Assembly (NCBI GenBank): GCA_963576725.1
Contig: OY755242.1
Span: 24,169,869-24,233,868, forward strand
Direction: 5' to 3'
Source: Azorinus chamasolen
Taxonomy: Eukaryota; Mollusca; Bivalvia; Cardiida; Solecurtidae
Length of the DNA: 64,000 nt
The position numbers and the translations under genes were made by a program. Below the pieces are notes generated by a model that saw only the letters and a program-made list of their open reading frames with translations, was not told where the DNA came from and made no database searches. The first letter of the stretch is position 1; every line of letters begins with the position of its first letter. Shown here one piece after another: positions 33,401-42,380 of this stretch.

Positions 33401-35418
33401 AGTAAATGTACAAGGTACAGAATGAATATACAAAGTACTAAGCGAGTGTAGAAAGTAGAGAGCGCGTGTAAAGTATACAATGACTACAAAGTACAGAGAG
33501 TGTTTATACTGTACAAAACATGTGTACGAAGTATATAGGGTATATATACAATAAGGGAGCGATTGTAAAAAGTACAGAGCGATGTATAAAGTACAATGAT
33601 TGTACAAAGTACAGAGTGAGTGTACAAAGTACGCAGCGAGTGAACATAGTACACAGCGAGTGTACAAAGTACAGAATGTTTGTTGTACCATGCACAGAAC
33701 ATGTGTACAAAGTAGATCGTGGGTGTATAGAGTACAAAGCGAGTACATAGTGAGTTAACAAAGTACAGAGTGTGTATAAAAAGTAGAGAGTGGATGTAAA
33801 GTATACAGAGTGACTGTGGAAATATAGAGCAAGTGTACAAAGTACATAGTGATAGTACTGGGTACAGAGCGAGTGTAGAAAGTACAGTGTGAGTGTACAC
33901 GAACAGAGTGAATATACAAGTACAAAGTACAGAGCGGGTGCACAAGTACAGGTAAAGTGTTCAAAGTGGAGAAAACATTAAAACGTACAAAACGACTGGG
34001 GAAAGTACAGAGCGAGAGAGAAGAATGAGAGTACAATGTACAGAGTGAACAAAGTATGCAGTGAGTGTGCAAAGTACAGGGCGAATATGAAAAGCACATA
34101 TTGCATGTACAAGGTATATTGCTAGCATACAAAGTACAGACCGACTGTACAAAATACATAGTACACATAGTACACAACTTACAGAATGTACAAAGTACAG
34201 TGTGTGCAAAATACCATGTGAGTGTACAAAAAACAGAGTAAATACACAGTACAGAATGAATGTATAAAGTCTATAAGGAGTGCATAAATTATAGTGTGCA
34301 GAACAAAATGTGCCAAATACAGGGCGAGTGTAAAAGAACAGAGCACATACACACATACTGGGTGTACAAAGTACAGGGTGTCAGGGTGTACACAGTACAG
34401 AATGTTCAAAGTACAAACGAATATGGAGCAAGTTTACAAAGTACAAGTGTACAAAGTGCAGAGTGATTGCACTTAGGCAATAGTGTGAAAGTAAGTAGTG
34501 TGTAAAGTACAGACAGGATTTGCAAAATACAGAAGTAGTGAGTGAATGTAAAACTACAGAACACGTGTGCAAATTACAGAGAGTGTACACAATATACAGA
34601 GCCTAGAATTTGAGAAGTACAGGACGAGTGTTATAGAAAGTACAGAGTGAGTGTACAAATGACTGAGCTAGTGTACAAAGTACGGAGTAAAAAATACATG
34701 CTGGGTGTACAAAGTAGAGAGTGGGAGTACAAAGTACAGAGCGAGTGTACACTATACAGATCGAGTGTACAAATTACAGAGAGTACAATATACAGAGTGA
34801 GTGTACAGCAGTGTAACAAGCACAGAGCGAATATATAAAGTAGAGAGTGTATGTGGAAAGTAGAGGGTAGGTGTATAAAATACAGAGTGTATAAAGTATC
34901 GGACGAGTATACAAGGCTAGTATACTAAGTGGACAGCAAATAACAAAGAACAGAATGTGCAAAAAAACCCCAGAACGTACGTAGAAATTAGAGAGCGAAT
35001 TCACGAAGTATGGCGTGTACAAAGTACTGAGTGAGTATGCAAAGTAGAGATTGAATGTGTAAAGTACTATATAGATCGAGCATACAATATACGGAGCGAG
35101 TATACAAAGTAACGAGATGGTTGCTCAGTGGTACTAAACGATCATGAAATAAGAACCATAATAAACAAACTTCAAACAAAGCAATGTTCGTTGTATTTAC
35201 CGGTGGAGACATAGGCGCTGGATACGCATTCGCTGGGTACGTTGGCCCTGGGTACTGCGCTGGGTACTGAGCTGGGTACTGCGCTGGGTGCGGCGCTTGG
35301 TACTTAGACGCTTGACCCATAGGCGCATTTCTTCCCATGGCATCATTCGACTGATCATATCCAGCGTTGTACAGGTCTGGATTGTAGGGAGGAGGTGCGT
35401 CTTCTTGTCTGCCCGCGT
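27281..35418 (-). CDS. CD225/dispanin (IFITM-like) membrane protein gene, three visible exons
   Basis: Joining 35418-35201, 31428-31267 and 27418-27281 gives about 171 residues. Residues about 8-12 carry PPPYN, a potential WW-domain-binding PPxY motif. Next is a Pro/Tyr/Gln-rich stretch with three QYPA-type repeats. The CD225 domain follows: RPADQTCLAIAVCFFCSPIP, a hydrophobic intramembrane segment with three cysteines (possible acylation sites), a loop NSEYDAGNYEEGRKYNNYAR, then transmembrane helix SMLASVMVALAVWIAFIVVV and a C-terminus of only TAA. Introns are GT-AG: gtaaat...cttacag (about 3.8 kb, phase 0) and gtaggt...gtcacag (about 3.8 kb, phase 0). The first visible exon begins in phase 1, so at least one upstream exon with the start codon exists and was not found. 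Family members act at cellular membranes. Antiviral function is known for vertebrate IFITMs only and is not implied here. The introns are full of MITEs and a minisatellite. Confidence 0.85.
27419..28717. other. Intronic stretch with low-complexity runs
   Basis: Contains a GTT/T-rich run then a G run (28157-28220) and a C run of about 20 (28626-28646). A type C half-hairpin (GGGAGCAATGCTC, TATCACACTGGTTTC) lies at about 28674-28708. No exon was seen. Confidence 0.5.
28720..29030. mobile_element. Type A MITE, TCGATATCTC variant, right end decayed
   Basis: The left end is TA|CAGTTGAACTTCGATATC. The core AGCTTAATGCAGGTCTAAAG...TAGAACTGCATTAAAC has centre AAAGCTCATGTAGAAGCTTT. The matching better copy is at 44.05 kb. 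Confidence 0.7.
29318..29445 (+). mobile_element. tRNA-like SINE head with short body
   Basis: TGTGGTTGAATGGTTATGG (box A-like) and GTGCGAATCCCGG (box B-like), with a long variable region as in Ser/Leu tRNAs. The body then reaches the repeat at 29446. Confidence 0.55.
29446..29694 (+). mobile_element. Thr-tRNA-derived SINE flanked by 19-bp direct repeats
   Basis: The tRNA-like part at about 29490-29564 has D arm TAGCTTAGTGGTTAGAGCA, anticodon loop CTTGTAA (TGT, Thr), and a T arm with box B GGTTCGATCCC. Acceptor pairing is weak. GTGTGACAGGCCGGGTACA occurs at 29446-29464 and 29676-29694, which fits a target duplication made by LINE machinery. Confidence 0.65.
29698..29772. mobile_element. Type B core, decayed
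   Basis: GTAAACAGAGTAGACCCAG and ACAGGGTCTGCAGCGTTTGC with a damaged centre. Confidence 0.55.
29773..30304. other. AT-rich intronic stretch
   Basis: Nothing recognisable beyond AT-rich DNA. Confidence 0.5.
30305..30402. mobile_element. Type B core, decayed
   Basis: GCAAACATAGTAGATC and CAGTATCAGCTCTGTTTGC arms with centre GGATCCTATAGCAG. Confidence 0.55.
30625..30796. mobile_element. Type D MITE, decayed left half, TTAA right end
   Basis: TTGCAAACAACTTGAT on the left, and CAGGATCCAATCTGTTTG then shoulder GGCTTGATCGAATTGGG on the right. It ends AAGGG|TTAA near 30793. Confidence 0.6.
30976..31225. mobile_element. Type E MITE, TTAA target duplication
   Basis: Body 30980-31221, inverted relative to the copies at 25.0 and 51.6 kb: TTAA|CCCTTCTCTTGCTG...TAGCAAGCGAAGGG|TTAA. 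The hairpin centre is AGCTCCTGTAGGAGCT. It ends only about 41 bp from the splice donor of the neighbouring dispanin exon. Confidence 0.92.
31267..31428 (-). CDS. Dispanin gene, middle exon (start of CD225 domain)
   Basis: 54 codons, phase 0 to phase 0, acceptor TATATACACTTACAG, donor CAG|GTAGGT. It begins MAMPTTNVQVTQV and ends SPIPGLFAIFFAIQ. The exon starts with ATG, so a shorter protein starting here is formally possible. Confidence 0.88.
31496..31723. mobile_element. Type B-like MITE, variant core, TTAA flanks
   Basis: TTAA|CCAATTTGCTCTCATG...CTGGGGGAAACGGG|TTAA. The palindrome at about 31534-31602 is GCAAACAGTGTAGAC to GTCTACACTGTTTGC. Its centre is GACGTCGCATAATGAGGCGTC, without the CTCCT/AGGAG motif. 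Confidence 0.8.
32180..32580. mobile_element. Type A MITE interrupted by a type C element
   Basis: The outer parts are TTAGAACCTGCC on the left, the core with GGTGGTAGCTTAATG and TCCTGCATTAAACAACCACC, and the right end TTAGGTTCTATTGTA. A type C element occupies 32202-32404. Confidence 0.65.
32198..32408. mobile_element. Type C MITE inserted in type A, TTAA target duplication
   Basis: TTAA|CCATTACCTCATAGG...TATGAGGGAATGG|GTTAA. The hairpin is shortened by deletion (AATAGAGTATTTGCTCTATT). The host type A sequence resumes with GCAGCC. Confidence 0.82.
32868..32996. mobile_element. Type F palindrome, decayed
   Basis: GAGGTTATAAAACTTATACC and TGGTTTTATAACCTTTGGACC enclose remnants of the ACCAAT arms. 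It abuts the minisatellite. Confidence 0.6.
32990..35115. repeat. Minisatellite, unit about 18-21 bp, in the dispanin intron
   Basis: About 2.1 kb of degenerate units of the form GTACAAAGTACAGAGYGAGT, roughly 100 copies. Variation in unit length breaks the frame repeatedly. Minus-strand translation gives chains rich in LCTLYTHSV-like words with frames up to 257 codons. These are a by-product of the stop-free unit and are not genes. Confidence 0.95.
35201..35418 (-). CDS. Dispanin gene, Pro/Tyr-rich exon
   Basis: Acceptor TTTGTACTTCAG, donor CCACCG|GTAAAT. Phase 1 at the start, phase 0 at the end, 218 nt. Begins (G)AC-GCG with AGRQEDAPPPYNPD, then PAQYPAQYPAQYPG. The upstream frame is open for 30 codons, but it reads through the acceptor and a type K element and is unlikely to be coding. 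Confidence 0.85.
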
Positions 35419-35474
35419 CTGAAGTACAAAGGCAAGATACACAAAGGAGGGGAATAAATGTGTGACCGAGGGGA

Positions 35475-35758
35475 CCGTTCTCCAGAAACAACTTTTTCCA
35501 TCGTATTTTATTCATGCTCCATCAAACCCTATGTTGTGACCACTCTTTAGAATCGTCACTTTGTTACGATTCTAAAGAGTGGTCACAACATAGGGTTTAA
35601 TTGAGGCATAACGGTTTTAGTTCTCGAAATACACCTTATCTGGTGATCTGCATACAAGCTAATTATGTTTGATTTTCCCTCCCTATAACAACTCCCTCTG
35701 AACAACACATACACTCTTCGTATCCCAAAGGGTGTCGTTGTAGAGAGGGAGCACTGTA
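35475..35758. mobile_element. Type K element, left end truncated
   Basis: From CCAGAAACAACTTTTTCC on, it matches the intact copy at 57.9 kb. The hairpin ACCCTATGTTGTGACCAC with its inverse is at about 35526-35600. It ends GTTGTAGAGAGGGAGCACTG|TA. Confidence 0.8.
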
Positions 35759-35861
35759 TAAATATTCAACCATATATACGTGAATGCACCCGGATTCTTC
35801 TGAGATCCAATGACAGAGCTACAGATAAAGGTGGGTACCCAAATACTAAAATCATCCTTTC

Positions 35862-35952
35862 TCCACTAAACCCTATGTTATGATCACTCTTTAGAAACGT
35901 CTCTTCGAAGGGACGATTCTAAATAGTGATCTTAAAATAGGGTTTTGGTGGG
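35862..35952. repeat. Type K hairpin core
   Basis: ACTAAACCCTATGTTATGAT and GATCTTAAAATAGGGTTTTG around TTTAGAAACG / CGATTCTAAA. Confidence 0.65.
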
Positions 35953-36249
35953 AAAATAAAAAAGGTTATTTTTGAAAATGTATTTAATTTACGCATTTTA
36001 TCTGCATGGAGCACGCACTTACTCACGACCGGCCGGATGCACACACGCACACACACACAAATAATATGAAAACAATCTGAAGCTCATTGCAAATAGACTC
36101 TACACCTGCCATATATAAGAAACATAGATACGATGTTTAAATTTAAATTTTGTTTCAGGAACAGTTCCTGTATTTCTCGAAGAGTACCTGTGTAGTACAA
36201 CACATGATTTAGAGGAGAAATGACGACACAAGTATTTTTTCAAAATACA

Positions 36250-36745
36250 TGTACGTCCCAAAGTGTTCACTTGTCTGTGGATCTTATAAATACAGAGATG
36301 TAAATAACATACGTCACAGAGTGTTACATCACAAAATGTTACGTCAAAAAGTTTTCACTTATCTATGGATCTAATAAATCAGAGATGTAGATAAAATACA
36401 TCACAAAGTGTTACTTCACGAAGTGTTACGTCACAAAGTGTCACGTCAAAAAGTGTTACGTCTAAAAGTGTTCAATTATCTATGTATCTAATACATAGAT
36501 GTAGAAAAGAAACCGACACAAAATGTTACGTCACAAAGTGTTCACTTATCTATGGATCTTATAAATAGAGATGTAGATAAAATACGTCACAAAGTGTTAC
36601 ATCACAAAATGCTACCTCACAAAGTGTTTACTTATCTATATATCTAATAAATACAGAGATGTAAAGAAAAAAACCTACACAGAGTGTTCACTTATCTATG
36701 GATCTAATAAATGGATCTAATAAATACACAGGTGTAGATAAAATG
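36250..36745. repeat. Irregular tandem array, GTCACAAAGTGTTAC units
   Basis: CACTTATCTATGGATCTAAT, ACAGAGATGTAGATAAAAT and (G/A)TCACAAAGTGTTAC repeat about five times in variable order. Units are about 85-110 bp, with short CACAAAGTGTTACGT subrepeats. Confidence 0.85.
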
Positions 36746-36781
36746 CGTACTGATTTTGAAATTATGTTCTTTATGTCCCAT

Positions 36782-36845
36782 TCAAACCCTGTCTGGTTAG
36801 AATCACATCGGAGAGATTGCAATGGGTTACAGCAAGACAGGGTTT
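36782..36845. repeat. Imperfect hairpin AAACCCTGTCT...AGACAGGGTTT
   Basis: AAACCCTGTCTGG at 36784-36796 faces CAAGACAGGGTTT at 36832-36844. It directly adjoins a TTAA element. Confidence 0.5.
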
Positions 36846-37095
36846 AACCCTTTACCTGATAGAAGCGGCTTTTAGCGTGTTTGATTTATTCCTCCGCTGA
36901 AGATAATAGTTCAAATTCATACAGTCATGAACATATTGCATAATAAATATTTTCTATATCCTAGTAGGTGGTAGCTTAAAGCAGGCTGAAAGTAAAGCAG
37001 AATGCGCCTTAAGGTGCATTCTGCTTTACTTTCAACCTGCTTTAAGTGGTCATATGTCTTGAAAACTAGAAACAGACTATTGGGTAAAGGGTTAA
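36844..37095. mobile_element. TTAA-ended MITE with a type A core
   Basis: Body 36848-37091: TTAA|CCCTTTACCTGATAG...TATTGGGTAAAGGG|TTAA. The inner palindrome at about 36966-37055 begins GGTGGTAGCTTAAAGCAGG and has centre ATGCGCCTTAAGGTGCAT, the type A core. There are no CAGT/ACTG ends and no TA duplication. Confidence 0.82.
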
Positions 37096-37152
37096 TAGAG
37101 ATGAGTTCACATTACATGTATGCTATATAGTTCTCTCCAATCTACAGCTACG

Positions 37153-37375
37153 TTAGCCCATTTCTCTCATGAATATATATACAAGAACTCGTGAGAGTTA
37201 ATTAGAATAGTTTTTATTCCGGCATATGAACATAGGAACTTTTGGCCATGGCAGAAACTACAGAATCTGACCTATATTATTTCATAAGCAAACAGCAGAC
37301 CCCGATCCGTCTGAACTTGGGTTACTCTGTGTGTAATTTAGCATGAAAAGGGCTTTATATGGTGGACAGGGTTAA
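37153..37375. mobile_element. Type B MITE, decayed
   Basis: Left TTAGCCCATTTCTCTCATG, right GGTGGACAGGG|TTAA. The core is reduced to GCAAACAGCAGACCCCGATC and GAACTTGGGTTACTCTG. Confidence 0.65.
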
Positions 37376-37904
37376 ATACCTGCCCAAAAACATAGGCCGC
37401 AGAAAATAACGCCTATAATACAAGTTTTGCAGGAGGAAAAACGTTAATGATAGTTTAACTCCATTTCTGGTCGTCACACAGAATGGGAAGTACTTTGATT
37501 CCAGTTGAGACTAATTAAACCAAAGCATGTTGAAGAGTAATATACAACAAGTGTGTTCGGGGGAACACGTGTGTGACCTGCTAGCAGCTGACACAAAAAC
37601 TGTTAATATGCTGGAGTGCGAAAATCAGAAAAAGGGGAATAACTAAAACAGTATTGCATGCAGAGTGATGGACCTTAGTTACATCAATGGTCCTCAATGA
37701 GAGAAAGACACATGTGAAATGTGAAAGCTCTATTATGATAAGCTAAGAAATGACGGCCAACAATAAAAAGTGTGACGGACGGACGGACGGACAGACATAC
37801 AGATAATACACCTTGTTAAAAACGCTGACTCAGTAGTTCGTCCGTCCATCGGACAATTCAACTTGACCTCGGTGCTATAAATGATGACTCAATGGTCTGT
37901 CAGA

Positions 37905-38055
37905 CCGTATTCCACATGATTGATGAGAACCTGCTTTAAGCGATCATCAAAAAGGAGGTCTTGCAGAAAAATCCTTTAGGAGATTTTTGTATTACTTTTC
38001 CTCTGTATTAAGCGACTACCTGCCTCCTTAAGGTCGCTTAAAACAAGTTCCAGTA
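37905..38055. mobile_element. Type A-like core, decayed
   Basis: GAACCTGCTTTAAGCGATC and GTATTAAGCGACTACCTGCC enclose AAAATCCTTTAGGAGATTTT. It keeps the symmetry but with different arms. Confidence 0.6.
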
Positions 38056-38393
38056 TCTAGATTCTGAAGTAGAACACACCATTTTAAAAATTAACCTACA
38101 TGTATTCCTTAACAGTCATCAGAAGAAACTGAACACAACTGATTTTTGTGTCGCCTGCGAAGCATGACATACACATAGGGATCACTTTGTCCGTCGTCCT
38201 CGTCGTCGTCACACTGCTTGTCCGGCCCGTATTTCCTATTATACTGATGCCATTGAATTCAAACTTCACACATGGAACAGACTTGATGAGAGGATATGTC
38301 ATGCATAAGGTCCATAACTCTAGCTTCAGTATTTTTTTTAATGTAATTCCCCTTTTTCATTTCTTTTGTCCGGCCAATAAGTCCTTTTCTTCT

Positions 38394-38726
38394 CAAAGGT
38401 GCCCGACGCATGCTTTGACTCACCCATGGAAACCCCCCCCCCCCCCCAAAAAAAAAAATAAAAAATGTGATCGAAGTATGTTAAACAAGCCTAAAACTAT
38501 CTATCTGAACCTTAAACCACTCCGAAAAATAAGAAAAACACGACCCGGAAAAAAATTTCCTTTCGGGTCTATATATGTATTACATATATAGACCCGAAAG
38601 GAATTTTTTTCCGGGTTCGTGTTTTCTTGTTTTTCGTGTTTTCTTGTTGTTGTTGTTTTTTTGGTTTTTTTTGAAGGGGGGGGGGGGGTTCCATAGGTGA
38701 GTCCAAGCATGCGTCGGGCACCTTTG
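38394..38726. mobile_element. Type G element, right arm partly deleted
   Basis: CAAAGGTGCCCGACGCATGC and its inverse CATGCGTCGGGCACCTTTG form the ends, with a C run facing a G run. The inner stem ACCCGAAAGGAA is at about 38560-38600. No matching 8-bp flank, unlike the copy at 11.3 kb. Confidence 0.8.
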
Positions 38727-38780
38727 GAACAAGCATGATGAGAGAACGCATTGTGCACGTGGTCAATAACCGCGGCATCA

Positions 38781-38872
38781 ATACAGTAAAACCCCTCTAA
38801 ACCAGACAAGGTTGGCGACAGTTGAAAATTCCGGATTAGAGGGGTGTCCGGTTTGGAGGGGATTTCTATTTC
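38781..38872. mobile_element. Type A end fragment
   Basis: ACAGTAAAACCCCTCTAAACC and GGTTTGGAGGGG without the inner core. Confidence 0.5.
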
Positions 38873-38987
38873 CAGCCCTTTGATAAGTTACTAGGTATTA
38901 TTAATTATTTTGTAAAACAAGTAGACTTAGATGATAACTCTACTTCAACAGTTTTCATTCTTGGTGCAAGAAAAGAGGTAAGGTAAA

Positions 38988-39196
38988 TACAGTAAAACCT
39001 CTCTATAACGGCCTCTGAATTACATCAAGTATTTTGTGTTAAAGGCAGGTTGCTGCTTAAAGCAAGGTGAAAGTAAAACAGAACGCTCCTATAAGAGCGT
39101 TCTGTTTTACTTTCACCTTGCTTTTAAGCAACCAGCTGCCTTAACTACCAACTAATTAACACAATTAAGTGGCCGTTATAGAGAGGTTTTACTGTA
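38988..39196. mobile_element. Type A MITE, TATAACGGCC variant, intact, TA target duplication
   Basis: Body 38990-39194 (205 bp): CAGTAAAACCTCTCTATAAC...GTTATAGAGAGGTTTTACTG. The core is AAAGCAAGGTGAAAGTAAAA with centre ACGCTCCTATAAGAGCGT and a near-perfect partner arm. Confidence 0.92.
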
Positions 39197-39789
39197 TACC
39201 ACAATGGGTCAGTCAGACATGGGCGAAGCTTCTCGGCCCAAATTTTGAAGCCTGTGTGTTATGGCCATGGCATCAAACATCAAGGGCATATCGTTTCGAC
39301 TTGTTTGCTTGTCTGTTCACAATTTTAACCAGGGATAAAGTATAAGTATAAGTTTTTAACTAGTAGAGATACAGGTTTCATATGTGGTGGGCACATGCAT
39401 CTCACGAAGCTGCAACTTTTGTGTCGTATCAGGTTAGGATCATGTCTCAAGGTCAAAGGCCATATTTTGACGTCAATGGAGACACTGGGGGCATGGTGTT
39501 TTATAAGTGCATCTTGTTCTCTACTGTATGTTTGGTCTGCTCTGTTGGTCAGCTTTGGTCATTATTCTCATTATCATTTTGTCTTAGTTTCACACTTCTT
39601 ACATATTGATCATGCACAAAGTTACCGAGCATCGTAGCTAGATTTATGTTATTATCATAGACAGGTATACATGTTCTGCGATTGTCTTAAGTTTTAATTT
39701 GGTGGGAAAATGGTCAGTACGCAGGCAGGCGACACATGTGTTCCGAGGAACACCTTTCTAGTTATTAAAAAGACTGCAAATGGCACAGG

Positions 39790-40880
39790 AAGTGGTTGAC
39801 AGTATCAAATTCGAACAAGCGCATAGAACAGGCGGTAAAAATATTTGAACGTCTTGTAGACAGATCGTAGTAACGGTTTGTTCTTTTAAAGATAGTATAG
39901 AAACAAAGGCTGACGGGGACAAAGTATTTTATAACTGAGCAATTTCACAGGGAAATCGAGGAAAGGAAAAACGGCATATTGCCGAAGTTGAAAAAGGACA
40001 GGACATGTGAGAAAGAGGCGTGGATATCATATATCACCTTGTATATCGAAGAACATCTATCTAAGAAACATAGTGAATAGGCACGTATAAGAGATGACGA
40101 AAACAGATGGAATTGCCGGGGTCTTATACAGCAGAAAACATTAAACAAAAAAGTGTATCTAAGGTTAGAAACCATTTCAACACAATCATTTGGTTGAAAC
40201 TTGGTAAACCGTTAATCAAAATTAATAAAAATGTATATTTATATGGTGTTTACATCTGGTGTGAGGATTCGTCAATGTATACTATTGAAAAGTATTGATT
40301 TGTTTAGCAAGTTGAAGGCGACGTTTTGCCCGTTGATAATCTCGGATCTATTTTTATTATTTGTGATTTAAATATCAGTATGTGGAATGATTTTATATTT
40401 AACCCTTTCCCTTAAATAAACGTGTTTTAACGCATCTGCAAGCAGAGTAGACCTAGATCAGACGGCTCCTATAGGAGCCGTCTGATCAGGGTCTGCTCTG
40501 TTTTCTAATTGAATTTGATTAGATCTGGTTCTCTAGCTTCTTAGTTCTAAAATGGCTACACTATCTAACTTTCCTTATTTCATTATAACTATTTTGTCCA
40601 TTGATATTCAGTAGGTATTGGAATTTGAAAGAAACATAGAACAAGGAAACAAACATAGAACAAGGAACAAGGAAACAAACATAGAAAAAGGAAAGGGTTA
40701 AATGATAGTCTTATAGGCGAGTATGTCCCAGACCAACCGCCGCCCGGGGTCTCTCAGGACTCGGCGTGTAACACACTGTATGCGAACAGCTGATCTGTGT
40801 AAATCTAGTTCTTTACGTTATTGGGAAGGACAATAAAAGTTTACCTATGCATGCACGAGAATTTCGTCTGTAATTGATTA
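39790..40880 (+). pseudogene. LINE relic: ORF1 C-terminus and endonuclease, split by a MITE
   Basis: At about 39800-39995 translated pieces such as KFEQAHRTGGKN and AISQGNRGKEKRH fit the conserved C-terminal part of LINE ORF1 proteins, in several frames with stops. At about 40110-40395 the endonuclease reads WLKLGKPLIKINKNVYLYGV, then GSIFIICDLNISMWND (the GDxN block). After the type B element it continues NDSLIGEYVPDQPPPG and VSQDSACNT, and decays by about 40840. There are many stops and no intact frame. Confidence 0.7.
40399..40701. mobile_element. Type B MITE inserted in the LINE relic, TTAA target duplication
   Basis: Body 40403-40697: TTAA|CCCTTTCCCTTAAATAAAC...GAAAAAGGAAAGGG|TTAA. The palindrome is centred on GGCTCCTATAGGAGCC. 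An internal AACATAGAACAAGGAAACA motif is tandemly repeated near the right end, which lengthens this copy. Confidence 0.9.
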
Positions 40881-41059
40881 ACTGTTACTACATTAGCGCC
40901 GCTTATCATGTAAAGAGTGGTCTAATCATGCATCGATTTACATTTGGTTATTGTGTAGTAAACAACCAGCTATACAAAACGCACAATAATTGTTTCATAC
41001 AAATAGGATAGTGCAGTGTGTGATGAATTTCGTAGAGGCATAATTGCTAAATTACCTAA

Positions 41060-42195
41060 CTTAAAGACATTCCCTTGGCCGGCTTGGGTCTTTACAGCTA
41101 ACCTGTGAAAAAGCATGCGGCACACGGTAAGAGCTATAGCAGTCTGCCTGTCAAGAACCACTGGAGCGTTCCATGTGAGGCCCGTCTCTTACATTTGATG
41201 ATTTGGAAATAATTAGATTGTCACTAATGCAGTATATGTTTTTATTTTTAAACAAACAAACGTGGCATGTATATATGAACGCCAGCTCTACAAGACAAAA
41301 TTGAATTCTCAGCTTTAATTAGGGCGCCTTTGAACATATTATAGCTCTTCTCCACTGCAGGTTAAATGGATTCTACTGCAGGCCAAATGTCCAGAGTTTT
41401 ATCTCTGATATACATAAGCGCTCAGGTTTTTTTTAATGTATTTAATCCTTATAAAATATTCATCTGCTAAATTGCTTGTCTGCTTCAAATGTGAAAGTGC
41501 TTCATAGTTTGTAAAGATTTGTGAAAATGTTGTCTGTCAAATAGCTTGGATCCAGATAAGATGCCGGGTTACTTGACGTCTCATCTGGATCCAACCTGTT
41601 TGCATATGGCCCTTTGTTTGTTAGTGGTAGGCTTCTTAAAGACATTCCCTTGGCCGGCTTGGGTCTTTACAGCTAACCTGTGAAAAAGCATGCGGCACAT
41701 GGTAAGAGCTATAGCAGTTTGCCTGTCAAGAACCACTGGAGCGTTCCATGTGAGGCCCGTCTCTTACATTTGATGATTTGGAAATGATTAGATTGTCACT
41801 AATGCAGTCAACAATGTTCTTTTGAGTGTGTTCCCCTTGACTAATTGTATGTCAGGGCCTCTCTAGACAGAATGAGACGGCTTGCCATATTTTGCACACT
41901 TGTATCATGCTTTTACTGTTACTTTCACGCCTATTGAGAACAATGGGGGGGGAATCATTGAATGGACCTGGGTAATGTCTTTAAGGGTTGAACTTCTATT
42001 GGGAATTGGCCAACAATGGTCTTTTGAGTGTGTTCCCCTTGACTAATTGTATGTCAGGGCCTCTCTAGACAGAATGAGACGGCTTGCCATATTTTGCACA
42101 CTTGTATCATGCTTTTACTGTTACTTTCACGCCTATTGAGAACAATGGGGGGGGGGGGGGGAAATCATTGAATGGACCTGGGTAATGTCTTTAAA
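41060..42195. mobile_element. TTAAAGACATT-ended element: one full copy and two half copies
   Basis: The left half lies at 41060-41233 and again at 41635-41808 (near identical, offset 575). The right half lies at 41809-41985 and again at 42011-42195. The full copy 41635-41985 begins CTTAAAGACATTCCC and ends GGTAATGTCTTTAA. Both right halves carry a G run of different length. No protein was recognised. Confidence 0.8.
41533..41604. mobile_element. Type D MITE core
   Basis: CAAATAGCTTGGATCCAG...CTGGATCCAACCTGTTTGC around GATGCCGGGTTACTTGACG. Confidence 0.7.
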
Positions 42196-42380
42196 TCGCA
42201 CTACTTGTAATACTGATTGTACAGATCGATCATCTGTAAATATAACTGTTTGAATGATATTGTTATAAATACTCTAAGATATTATCCTGCCAATTTGACC
42301 TGATACTCATGCATATTCCGTGTATTATCGTCGGTAATCTTCGAGTAAATTTCCGAAAGTATAAGAATGCTCTATAAAAA

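Larger units (their letters stand above)
38144..39738. mobile_element. Composite region with TGTGTCGCCTGC / GCAGGCGACACA ends
   Basis: TGTGTCGCCTGC at 38148-38159 is inverted at 39727-39738. Type G and type A elements lie between. The ends may belong to one interrupted element, or the match may be coincidental. Confidence 0.3.

Noticed and set aside
32758..34409. Long overlapping minus-strand frames (up to 257 codons) rich in Cys, Tyr, Leu and Thr
   Set aside because: They lie wholly in the 20-bp minisatellite. The unit lacks stops on that strand, several frames are open at once, and the array lies in an intron.
36250..36745. CRISPR-like array of short repeats
   Set aside because: Unit length and order are irregular, spacers are not unique, and the setting is a eukaryotic repeat region.
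38148..38591. 147-codon plus-strand frame
   Set aside because: It runs through a C run and the arm of the type G element, and has no coding character.
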